Source of the DNA: an uncultured Bacteroidaceae bacterium
Lineage (GTDB): Bacteria > Bacteroidota > Bacteroidia > Bacteroidales > Bacteroidaceae
DNA length: 6,914 nt
NCBI GenBank assembly: GCA_934364765.1
Contig: CAKRMO010000059.1
Location: forward strand, 1-6,914
Direction of reading: 5' to 3'
A program made the translations under genes and the position numbers. The notes beneath the pieces were generated by a model. That model searched no databases. It had not been told where the DNA came from and was given only the letters and a program-made list of their open reading frames with translations. How positions within the stretch are numbered: the first letter of the stretch is position 1; each line of letters begins with the position of its first letter. Positions 1 through 6,101 of the stretch are shown piece after piece.

Positions 1-19
1 GGGCGTATGGCATACGCCC
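1..19 (-). terminator. Perfect hairpin after the last operon gene, possible terminator
   Basis: The arms GGGCGTATG and CATACGCCC are exact reverse complements around a single central base; as RNA this would fold as a 7 bp stem with a 5-base loop. It begins about 40 bases past the DUF4886 stop codon, where a terminator for the minus-strand operon is expected. For that strand the following bases lie beyond position 1, so a U-tract cannot be confirmed. On the plus strand no T-tract follows. It could also be a palindromic protein-binding site. Confidence 0.4.
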
Positions 20-58
20 CTGCGGTGGGATAATTTCCTGATTAATTGATGTATTATG

Positions 59-904
59 CTACTTTGCGGCGGTTTTGCGAATTGTTACCTTCCAAGGTCT
101 TTTCACGGCATCGTGCGCCGCCGTTTGGCAGGTCTCAATCATGCGCTTGTCCATTCCGGTGGGGGCGTAAGTGTTTTTTGTTACGTTTTTGCCGGTTATG
201 ACCTCAAACCACACGCAGGCGGCGGTGTATCTGCCGTAAACAAGGTTGAGATGATAACCGTCGCGGTTCATTGTGTCTCCTATGTAGGTGTTTCGCGCAT
301 TCTGCATGGCTGTACCCGAGGGTATCACTTTTTTTATGCCGTGAGTTTTCATCGCCTTTTTCGATGCGCTTACAATCATGCGGTACATTTTTGTCTGGCT
401 GCGGCCGTAGTTCGGGAACTCGCCGTGTGTGGAGTTTTTGGCGTAGGCCCATGTCTGGTGCCACAGGATTTTGCTTTTTGGCGCGAGCCGCCTTACGTAA
501 GCCATTAGGTTTGTGAGATAGGGTTCGTATGAGGCTTCAACGCCCGACACGCCGCTTGCCTGTTGCAGGCTGATGTAGTCCCAGTCTTCCTCGCTTATTG
601 CGTCGCCAAGTTTCTTGTTGTCGGTTTGCACCATCTTGCCGTCTGCGCCGATTTTGCGGTAACGGTAGGCGGGTTTGTCGTTTTCGGCGTTGTCCCAGTG
701 CCGTTTCAGCGGGCATCCGCCTATGTATAGGTTTCCTATTATCAGTTCGTCGCCGGCAGCCTTGCCGAGTTCATGCAGGTTCTGCTCTATGGCATCCTCT
801 GAAAAGCTGTTGCCTATGGCGAGCACCTTTATGGTTTTTGCTGATGCCCATTGAAGGCAGCACAGTGTGAGGACAATGAAAAGTGAAAATGCTTTTTGCT
901 TCAT
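59..904 (-). CDS. DUF4886 domain protein, secreted SGNH/GDSL-type hydrolase
   Basis: A 281-residue protein with a clear signal peptide: hydrophobic residues 6-20, then ASA before a likely cut after residue 22. The mature part opens with VLAIGNSFSEDA (27-38), the GDSL-like block I in which S33 would be the nucleophile. IGGC (61-64) fits the glycine block, and RDGYHLN (214-220) supplies the D-x-x-H pair D215 and H218 of the SGNH fold. The motif ILWHQTWAYA (146-155) is typical of DUF4886. Such proteins are presumed periplasmic or surface esterases or deacetylases of glycans; the substrate is unknown, and no polysaccharide-degradation genes sit beside it. It is the last gene of the apparent operon, 57 bases after the Crp-family gene, with an A-rich leader and no Shine-Dalgarno sequence. 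The family call is from recalled motifs, the enzymatic role is inference. Confidence 0.85.
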   Translation of the reverse strand: MKQKAFSLFIVLTLCCLQWASAKTIKVLAIGNSFSEDAIEQNLHELGKAAGDELIIGNLYIGGCPLKRHWDNAENDKPAYRYRKIGADGKMVQTDNKKLGDAISEEDWDYISLQQASGVSGVEASYEPYLTNLMAYVRRLAPKSKILWHQTWAYAKNSTHGEFPNYGRSQTKMYRMIVSASKKAMKTHGIKKVIPSGTAMQNARNTYIGDTMNRDGYHLNLVYGRYTAACVWFEVITGKNVTKNTYAPTGMDKRMIETCQTAAHDAVKRPWKVTIRKTAAK

Positions 905-961
905 GGTTTTGTCGGTTTGTCTTATTGTTGTTTGATTTCTGCTTTTTGAGAGTGGCGCGTT

Positions 962-1639
962 TTATTTTGCGCCGGCAAGAAGCCTTTCCATTTCGGGTAT
1001 CTCTATAATTCCGCGTGTGAACGAGAGCAGCCCCCTGCCTTCAAGGTCGTGGAGCGTGCGCGACACGTTGAGGCGCGTCTCGCACAGGCATTCCGCAAGG
1101 TCGGTCATTTTGCATTTAATCTGTTTCCGCCCAGTGGGGCGCAGAGCCTGGCGTGCGAAAAGTTCTGCCATGCGGGATTCTATTGTGCTTGAGGGCATCC
1201 GCCGCAAACGCCTGAGAGTTTCCTGCGCCTGCGAGCTGAGCATATTCGTGAAGTTGAAGCGGAACACGTCGTTCTCCATCATCTGGCGCACGATTACCGT
1301 CTTGGGCAGGCGCAGGTAGTATCCGCATGTCGCGGCGGTGTAGTTGCGGGTGTACGTGGTGTGGAGGCCGAAAAGGCATTGCGGTTCGATAACTGCGACG
1401 GCGCGTATTTCCTCGCTTATTGTGAAGCGGCTTTTGCCGAATGTGGTGTTGGCGTTAATGCCGCCCCCGAGCAGGAAAACCAATGAGCGGCATTCCTCGC
1501 CCTCCGTGATAATGACGCCGCCTTTGCGCATGGGGGCTATCACAGGGTTGATAGTCTCGTAGATGCGCGAAAGCGTGGTGCCGTCTATGCCTAGGAAAAG
1601 GGGCAGGGAGGCAAGCTGCTCGTAGTCGAGTTTTTTCAT
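962..1639 (-). CDS. Crp/Fnr-family transcriptional regulator
   Basis: A 225-residue cytoplasmic DNA-binding regulator. Residues about 10-125 form a cyclic-nucleotide-type beta-roll, about 130-165 the dimerisation helix and hinge, and 177-205 the winged helix-turn-helix, with MTDLAECLCETRLNVSRTL as its core. The N-terminal cysteine cluster that holds the FNR iron-sulfur centre is absent; the six cysteines (50, 88, 105, 176, 184, 186) are scattered. The usual cAMP-pocket signature (GE...R-[ST]-A) is not recognisable at 89-106, so cAMP is an unlikely ligand. The start was set at 1639 because its ATG overlaps the apbE stop as ATGA and AGGGG lies just upstream. An ATG at 1693 in the same frame would add 18 residues (MDVPRACQAHEQ and so on) unlike the family. 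Ligand and targets are unknown; it may control its own operon. Confidence 0.9.
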   Translation of the reverse strand: MKKLDYEQLASLPLFLGIDGTTLSRIYETINPVIAPMRKGGVIITEGEECRSLVFLLGGGINANTTFGKSRFTISEEIRAVAVIEPQCLFGLHTTYTRNYTAATCGYYLRLPKTVIVRQMMENDVFRFNFTNMLSSQAQETLRRLRRMPSSTIESRMAELFARQALRPTGRKQIKCKMTDLAECLCETRLNVSRTLHDLEGRGLLSFTRGIIEIPEMERLLAGAK

Positions 1640-2676
1640 CGCCCCTGGCTTTGGGCGTTGTTCATGCGCCTGGCAAGCGCGGGGGACATCCATACGCCGT
1701 TGCCGCCCTTTGCGTCCGAGTAAATAAGGTACGCCTCGAGTTCGGGATGCTTTTCGAGCACCTTTTTTGCAGAGTCCACTCCGAGCACCATGAAAGCCGT
1801 GGCGTATGCGTCGGCTGTGGCGCAGTTGCCGGCAATCACGGTTGACGACAGCAGTGTGTGCTGCACGGGGAAGCCTGTGCGCGGGTCGATGGTGTGGGCG
1901 TAGCGTTTCCCATTTTTATAGTAGAAACGGCGGTAGTTTCCGCTTGTGGCCATTCCGCAGTCTGTGAGTTCCACGATTGCCTCTATCTGGTTGCTCACTT
2001 GCGTGCTGTCGTCAACAGGGCGGTTTATGCCTATGCTCCAAAGCGAGTTTTTGGCGTTTTTGCCCTTTGCCACTATTTCGCCCCCAATCTCTATAAGGTA
2101 GTCCGTAATTCCAAGTTCGTTGAACAGCGCGGCCACCGCGTCGCAGCCGTAGCCTTTGGCAATTGCGCTGCAGTCGAGCTTGGTGGCGGGGTTTTGCTTT
2201 ATCACGCGCCCGCCTTCCGAAAGACTCACCTTGCGGTAGCCCACGGTTTTCAGAAGTTCGTGTATCTTGGCGGGAGTTACGCTGTCCTTTTTTGCAAAAC
2301 CAAAGCCCCACGCGTTCACCAGTGGGGCTACGGTTATGTCGAAAGCTCCGTTTGTGGCTTCCGAAACGCTTTGGGCTATGCCGAACACGTGGCGGAACAT
2401 CGTGTCCACCCTCACGTCGCGGTTTTCGTTGACGGCGGTTATTATGCTCCTTTTGTTGAACGGCGAGAGCGAGGCGTCAACCATTGCCAGCCGCCTGTCG
2501 ATTTCCGTCTGGAGGCTGCGGTGGTAGGAGTAGGTTATGTGGTAGTATGTGCCGAACACATTGCCCTCGTCGGTTATGTATCTTGTGTTTTTGTGGTTTG
2601 CGATAATGGCTATGCCGGCAATTACAAGAAACGCGAGAAACGCCATCTTGCCTTTTCCTATCCTTTTGCTTTCCAT
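1636..2676 (-). CDS. apbE: FAD:protein FMN transferase (ApbE family)
   Basis: A 346-residue enzyme that transfers FMN from FAD to a threonine of a target protein, normally on the periplasmic side of the membrane. The N-terminus is basic (ESKRIGKGK), then hydrophobic at 11-26 with no lipobox cysteine, so it is a signal anchor or signal peptide. Family motifs appear in order: FGTYYHITY (41-49), SLSPFNKRSII (69-79), TNGAFDITVAPLVNAWGFG (108-126), DCSAIAKGYGCD (168-179), IEIGGEI (195-201), MATSGNY (242-248), HTIDPRTGFP (261-270) and ADAYATAF (288-295). D289 and T293 match the spacing of the Mg-binding Asp and Thr in characterised ApbE proteins, so it looks active. It lies 12 bases after mntP and overlaps the regulator gene by 4. 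I see no flavinylation acceptor motif ([ST]GAT type) in any other protein here, so its target is encoded elsewhere. Confidence 0.95.
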   Translation of the reverse strand: MESKRIGKGKMAFLAFLVIAGIAIIANHKNTRYITDEGNVFGTYYHITYSYHRSLQTEIDRRLAMVDASLSPFNKRSIITAVNENRDVRVDTMFRHVFGIAQSVSEATNGAFDITVAPLVNAWGFGFAKKDSVTPAKIHELLKTVGYRKVSLSEGGRVIKQNPATKLDCSAIAKGYGCDAVAALFNELGITDYLIEIGGEIVAKGKNAKNSLWSIGINRPVDDSTQVSNQIEAIVELTDCGMATSGNYRRFYYKNGKRYAHTIDPRTGFPVQHTLLSSTVIAGNCATADAYATAFMVLGVDSAKKVLEKHPELEAYLIYSDAKGGNGVWMSPALARRMNNAQSQGR

Positions 2677-2688
2677 TGTTACGCTTTT

Positions 2689-3249
2689 TTATCCCACGAC
2701 AAGGATTTTGACGCCGAGCAGAATTAGTATAATTCCGCCTACAAGCTCCGCCTTGAACTCAAATCTTTTTCCTATGAACACGCCAACGGCTTTGCCCGCA
2801 AGGGTGAGCAGGAACGAGCCGAGGGCAATAAGCGCCAGGGGTGTGGCTACCGATGCCGCAGACTCAAGCCCCATGCAGGTGAACGTTATGCCTATCGCAA
2901 GGGCGTCTATGCTTGTTGCCACGGCAAGGTATATAAGCGTGAGCGGGCGGTTGGGGTTGAATGGGCGTTCCTCTTCGCCGTGCAGGCTTTCCCATACCAT
3001 TTTGCCGCCTATCAGGGCAAGCAATGCGAAAGCTATGATTGGCGCAAAGTTTTCGATGTAGGCGTAGAAGAATGACGATGCCCCCCAGCCGATAAGCGGC
3101 ATCAAAGCCTGGAACAGCCCGAACAGCAAAGCCATTGACAGTGCCTGGGAAAGGTGGAAGCGCTTCTCGATTATTCCGCACGTAAAGGCAATGCTGAAAC
3201 AGTCCATTGCAAGCGCGAGTGAGAGTATTATGCTTTCAATTATGCTCAT
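2689..3249 (-). CDS. mntP: Manganese efflux pump MntP
   Basis: A 186-residue inner-membrane protein, close to the length of E. coli MntP (188), exporting Mn2+ to prevent manganese toxicity. Six hydrophobic helices are arranged as two related halves. Each half opens with the family motif containing an essential aspartate: LALAMDCFSIAFTCG (11-25, D16) and ATSIDALAIGITF (111-123, D115). A charged loop, HGEEERPFNPNRP (90-102), separates the halves. It sits 19 bases after DUF6048 and 12 before apbE, with no Shine-Dalgarno sequence. The 19-base gap is too short for the yybP-ykoY manganese riboswitch found before mntP in some Proteobacteria, so expression probably follows the operon promoter. The first motif has Cys where many members have Ala, a mild variation. 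Family assignment is firm; metal specificity is inferred from the family. Confidence 0.93.
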   Translation of the reverse strand: MSIIESIILSLALAMDCFSIAFTCGIIEKRFHLSQALSMALLFGLFQALMPLIGWGASSFFYAYIENFAPIIAFALLALIGGKMVWESLHGEEERPFNPNRPLTLIYLAVATSIDALAIGITFTCMGLESAASVATPLALIALGSFLLTLAGKAVGVFIGKRFEFKAELVGGIILILLGVKILVVG

Positions 3250-3268
3250 TTGGGTGTGGTGTGAAATG

Positions 3269-3994
3269 TCAGATGTCGAAAATCAAATTGAACGTGCCGC
3301 CTATCACCGTAGTGCCGTTTTTGCCGAAGCCCGGCACATACCACGGCTCGCCCACGCTTGCCGACTTGCCCGATATGCGGTTTTTGTATCTCGCGCTCCA
3401 GCCCAGGTGGAATATCTTCCAAATCTTCGTCTCAACGCCGAAAGTAATCTCAAGCCAAAGCTGGTTTCCGCTAAGCCCTTTGAAGTTATAGGGCGTTGTG
3501 GTGTTCCAGAAAGGGTCTGTTAGGTCGGGGCCGCTTATGTCGTATTTGAATGTGGAGTATGCCAGTCTCCCTCCGGCGAAAACGCGGTTGCCCGATGTTT
3601 TGTCGGCAAGGATATTATAGTCAAGCCCCACGCGGAAAAAGGGGGAGTTTGTCTTGTAGTGAAGGTTTGTCGCCTCGTCTGTGTGGTTGCTTACGCCCAA
3701 GCCAAGCTCCAATATTGGGAAATAAGTGCCTTTTATGTTTGCCCTCACCGCGCCCTCATACTCGCCGTATGACGACACAACCGAGAGGAGCGCCCCGGCA
3801 AGGTTTCCCGAAACGGAGAAGCCTGCGAGAAACGGAAGTTCCTTTTGTGCCGCCGCCGCCAAGTCGCTTGGAGTGTATTGCACCCCGCGTATTTTCTGTT
3901 GCGCAGCCGTTACGGAATCTTTTTGGGCGTAGGCGCAGAAAGGCGCGGCCAGACTAAGGCAGAGTAATATACACTTTGAAATTCTCGACAACAT
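3269..3994 (-). CDS. DUF6048 family protein, probable outer-membrane beta-barrel
   Basis: A 241-residue protein with a textbook signal peptide: M-L-S-R-I-S-K, hydrophobic 8-20, and AYA before a cut after residue 23. The mature chain alternates polar and hydrophobic residues with many aromatic and glycine positions, for example FFRVGLDYNIL (119-129), GGRLAYSTFKYDI (141-153), LWLEITFGVETKIW (179-192) and LGWSARYKNRI (197-207), and ends in hydrophobic FNLIFDI. This resembles outer-membrane beta-barrel strands, and the length would suit a small barrel. I assign DUF6048 from these motifs and from the DUF6452 gene directly upstream, a pairing known in Bacteroidales. The chosen ATG lies inside the end of the DUF6452 gene (41-base overlap in another frame) and is supported by the signal peptide it creates. 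Function is unknown. Confidence 0.8.
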   Translation of the reverse strand: MLSRISKCILLCLSLAAPFCAYAQKDSVTAAQQKIRGVQYTPSDLAAAAQKELPFLAGFSVSGNLAGALLSVVSSYGEYEGAVRANIKGTYFPILELGLGVSNHTDEATNLHYKTNSPFFRVGLDYNILADKTSGNRVFAGGRLAYSTFKYDISGPDLTDPFWNTTTPYNFKGLSGNQLWLEITFGVETKIWKIFHLGWSARYKNRISGKSASVGEPWYVPGFGKNGTTVIGGTFNLIFDI

Positions 3995-4523
3995 TATAGT
4001 TTACTTTGGGGTTGTTGAGCGCAACGCTGTCAATCCGTGCCACGTTTTCCGAACCCGATCCGTTTATCAGGCTTACAGACGTTATTTTGTGGAACATTGA
4101 CGGGCTGCAGTCTATCGACTCGAAGTGCGCCTCGTTTGTGTGTCCTATCACAACGGTGTCGGTGCGGCTTCCGCCTGTGTTGGATATGCAGAAAAGCAGG
4201 GTGTCGGCATTTTGCCTGTAGCTTATCGGCAGGTTCACTTCCGTAAGGTTCACGCCACGGTTAAACAATACGGTGTCCGTGCCGGCAGCCTTGACGGTGA
4301 GCGTGTCCTTTAGCACAGCCGTGGCATTGCCTGCGGAATTGTAGAAAATGTATTTTGCCGAAACCGAGTTGCTCAGAGGGCAGTCGATGTTGCTGCACGA
4401 AAACATTCCCGCCGCGCCCAGCAGCATACATATATATATAATGGCGTTGGTGTGCGTTGCCCGGTGGGGGTGGCTTTGCCTTGCAGCCGGCAGCTTAAAT
4501 CTCTTTCTCAATCTTGTAGTCAT
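3954..4523 (-). CDS. DUF6452 family protein, probable lipoprotein
   Basis: A 189-residue protein. A long basic N-terminus (R4, R6, K7, R8, K10) is followed by a hydrophobic stretch (27-42) ending in GMFSC, so C43 is a probable lipidation site, though Met at -3 and Ser at -1 make a loose lipobox. CSNIDCP (43-49) is followed by a domain of short beta strands with further cysteines at 112 and 139, and C48, C112 or C139 could form disulfides. The match to DUF6452 rests on the CxxxxCP start and on the following DUF6048 gene. Its start lies 29 bases inside the end of the glycosyltransferase gene. The next in-frame ATG (residue 33, at 4427) would leave too short a signal with no basic region, so the upstream start is preferred. 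Localisation is probably the periplasmic face of a membrane; function is unknown. Confidence 0.77.
   Translation of the reverse strand: MTTRLRKRFKLPAARQSHPHRATHTNAIIYICMLLGAAGMFSCSNIDCPLSNSVSAKYIFYNSAGNATAVLKDTLTVKAAGTDTVLFNRGVNLTEVNLPISYRQNADTLLFCISNTGGSRTDTVVIGHTNEAHFESIDCSPSMFHKITSVSLINGSGSENVARIDSVALNNPKVNYNVVENFKVYITLP
4430..4440. repeat. Short alternating A-T tract inside the DUF6452 gene
   Basis: Eleven alternating A/T bases, (AT)5A, interrupt otherwise G+C-rich coding sequence and encode part of the hydrophobic signal region (I-I-Y-I-C) of the lipoprotein. The tract ends a few bases before the internal ATG at residue 33. It is short for a slippage-prone repeat. Confidence 0.6.
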
Positions 4524-5448
4524 TTCTTGACGAGGCGTTCCGGCTGATAAGTTCTCCGAGAAATCCGGCGAGGAACAGCTGCGTGCCGAGAAGCATCATT
4601 GTGAGCGCGATGTAGAAATAGGGGGAGTCGGTAACCAGATGCGCGGGTATTCCGTTGGCGAGGGCGTAAAGCTTGTTCGCCCCTACTATCACTATTGCTA
4701 TGAAGCCGATGAAAAACATCAGCGAGCCGAGAAAGCCGAACACGTGCATCGGTTTGCGCCCGAAACTGGTGAGAAACCAAAGGCTCAGCAAGTCGAGGTA
4801 GCCGTTGAAAAAGCGGTTAAGCCCGCCAAACTTGGTGTGCCCGAACTTCCGCGCCTGATGATGCACCACTTTTTCGCCTATTTTGTCGAACCCCGCGTTT
4901 TTCGCAAGGTAGGGGATGTAGCGGTGCATTTCGCCGTAAACCTCGATGTTCTTCACCACTTCGCGGCGGTATGCCTTGAGTCCGCAGTTGAAGTCGTGCA
5001 GGTTGTTTATGCCGCTCACCTTCCGCGCCGTGGCGTTGAAGAGCTTTGTCGGGATGGTTTTTGAAAGCGGGTCGTAGCGTTTCTTTTTGTATCCTGAAAC
5101 GAGGTCGTAGCCATCTTCCAAAATCATGCGGCGCAGTTCCGGAATTTCATCGGGCGAGTCCTGAAGGTCGGCGTCCATGGTTATCACCACGTCGCCCTGC
5201 GCCTTTTTGAACCCGCAATAAAGGGCCGCGCTCTTGCCGTAGTTGCGGCGGAACTTTATGCCGTGCACATTGGGGTCTTTTTCCGACAGGCTTTCTATCA
5301 CCTGCCATGAATTGTCGGTGCTGCCGTCGTTTACGAAAATTATTTCATAGGTGAGCGAATTGGCTTTTGCCACCCTCACAATCCAGCCGTAAAGCTCGTT
5401 GAGGCTTTCGTCTTCGTTATAGAGGGGAATTACCAGCGATATGTCCAT
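4495..5448 (-). CDS. GT2 family glycosyltransferase, GtrB/DPM1-like, with two C-terminal membrane helices
   Basis: A 317-residue enzyme expected to move a sugar from a nucleotide-sugar to a polyprenyl phosphate on the cytoplasmic face of the inner membrane. The GT-A domain shows VIPLYNE (6-12), VNDGSTD (39-45), RNYGKSAALYCGF (68-80), the metal-binding MDADLQDSPDEIP (91-103, DAD at 92-94), HDFNCGLKAYRR (151-162) and the acceptor-side R-K-F-G-H-T-K-F-G (200-208). Two hydrophobic helices at about 235-256 and 275-298 follow, then a charged tail, the layout of bactoprenyl-phosphate glycosyltransferases such as GtrB. The donor sugar cannot be told from sequence. It starts 2 bases after the DUF4199 stop codon, so the two genes are almost certainly co-transcribed. 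No GtrA-family flippase gene is recognisable nearby. Confidence 0.92.
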   Translation of the reverse strand: MDISLVIPLYNEDESLNELYGWIVRVAKANSLTYEIIFVNDGSTDNSWQVIESLSEKDPNVHGIKFRRNYGKSAALYCGFKKAQGDVVITMDADLQDSPDEIPELRRMILEDGYDLVSGYKKKRYDPLSKTIPTKLFNATARKVSGINNLHDFNCGLKAYRREVVKNIEVYGEMHRYIPYLAKNAGFDKIGEKVVHHQARKFGHTKFGGLNRFFNGYLDLLSLWFLTSFGRKPMHVFGFLGSLMFFIGFIAIVIVGANKLYALANGIPAHLVTDSPYFYIALTMMLLGTQLFLAGFLGELISRNASSRNDYKIEKEI

Positions 5449-5450
5449 GT

Positions 5451-6032
5451 TTACTGTTTGCTTTGGGCTGTTTTGCGCACTGCGAGCAGCGAGGCCGGCA
5501 GCGACAGAACCAGACCGAGGAATATGTTTATGTCAAGAAGATTTGCGGCGTAGGTTACAGGCGGTATGGATTGCATTTTCTCCATAATGTCCCTGATGTC
5601 GTCAAGCCCCCTGCCGTTGGTGAGCTGTTTCATGCTTTCCTGCTCGAACGCCTGTTTCACCTCGGGCGAGCTGAGCATTTGCAGGTATCTGTCAATGAAA
5701 GCCCCGTGGTCGAAAAACTGGAAATATACGTAGCACGCCGCCGCAAGCAGAAGTGCGGCGTAGAAATATAGCAGCAGCGAGAAAAGGTAGCCCCTGCCGA
5801 ATGAGATGATGCCGCCGCACACCCTTTCGCGGAACCTGCACAGCAGCACATAGCCTATGACGGGCGTTGAGGCGAATACAAAATAAAACACCAGCGAGAA
5901 CAGGGAGTTGTTCAGCGAGTTAACAAAACAAAGCATTCCTATTATCCAGTATATGCCGTATGGCAGGGCATAGTTCATGGCAAAGGCGTTTGTCTGCCTG
6001 AAAGGGCTTGGCTGCATTTGTCTTGGTTCCAT
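5451..6032 (-). CDS. DUF4199 family four-helix membrane protein
   Basis: A 193-residue integral membrane protein with hydrophobic segments at about 22-38, 44-64, 82-105 and 165-185. Between the third and fourth helices lies a polar region (106-160) with FDHGAFIDRYLQML and a Gln/Glu-rich helix, which would be extracytoplasmic or cytoplasmic depending on topology. This layout and the sequence around NAFAMNYALPYGIYW (15-29) fit DUF4199, a Bacteroidota family often found directly before a GT2 gene as here. Function is unknown. It is the first gene of the apparent operon. The start at 6032 is taken as the most upstream in-frame ATG; ATGs at residues 6 and 19 are alternatives, and the last would trim the region before the first helix. 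Two promoter-like elements lie upstream. Confidence 0.82.
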   Translation of the reverse strand: MEPRQMQPSPFRQTNAFAMNYALPYGIYWIIGMLCFVNSLNNSLFSLVFYFVFASTPVIGYVLLCRFRERVCGGIISFGRGYLFSLLLYFYAALLLAAACYVYFQFFDHGAFIDRYLQMLSSPEVKQAFEQESMKQLTNGRGLDDIRDIMEKMQSIPPVTYAANLLDINIFLGLVLSLPASLLAVRKTAQSKQ

Positions 6033-6057
6033 TGGCGTTCTGTTTTTGTCAGTTTTG

Positions 6058-6065
6058 CAAAGTTA
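6058..6065 (-). promoter_or_regulatory. Bacteroides-type -7 promoter element, proximal (TAACTTTG)
   Basis: On the minus strand TAACTTTG matches the Bacteroides sigma-AB -7 consensus TAnnTTTG exactly and is followed by C. Transcription would begin about 6 bases downstream, leaving a leader of roughly 15-20 bases before the DUF4199 ATG. No TTTG is visible at the usual spacing for the -33 element; the nearest TTTG is 28 bases upstream, which is too far. It is the best candidate for the operon promoter. Confidence 0.6.
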
Positions 6066-6093
6066 CAATATAAATCTGTTATTCGGCTGGTGG

Positions 6094-6101
6094 CAAAGGT
6101 A
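6094..6101 (-). promoter_or_regulatory. Second -7-like promoter element, distal (TACCTTTG)
   Basis: A second exact TAnnTTTG match on the minus strand, 36 bases upstream of the proximal one. It overlaps a small inverted repeat, GGCAAA at 6103-6108 and TTTGCC at 6092-6097, with a 5-base loop. No -33 TTTG lies at the expected distance, so it is weaker evidence than the proximal element. It may be an alternative start point, an operator-like site, or chance. Confidence 0.35.

Noticed and set aside
56..508. A 150-codon plus-strand frame opposite the DUF4886 gene
   Set aside because: It is antisense to a gene with a signal peptide and catalytic motifs; the product shows no coherent domain.
962..1639. 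Assignment of the regulator as oxygen-sensing FNR
   Set aside because: The N-terminal cysteine cluster needed for the iron-sulfur centre is absent.
1640..1693. An 18-residue longer start for the Crp-family regulator
   Set aside because: The extension lies entirely within the apbE end, is unlike the family N-terminus, and the ATGA overlap start has a better upstream sequence.
1858..2727. A 289-codon open frame on the plus strand
   Set aside because: It runs antisense to apbE, whose catalytic motifs are complete. The plus-strand product has no recognisable motif, signal or domain and arises from the G+C-rich codon use of the real gene.
2549..3061. A 170-codon plus-strand frame across the mntP-apbE junction
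   Set aside because: It covers parts of two well-supported genes on the other strand and its low-complexity product resembles no family I know.
3250..3268. A manganese riboswitch before mntP
   Set aside because: The intergenic gap is only 19 bases, far too short for a yybP-ykoY aptamer.
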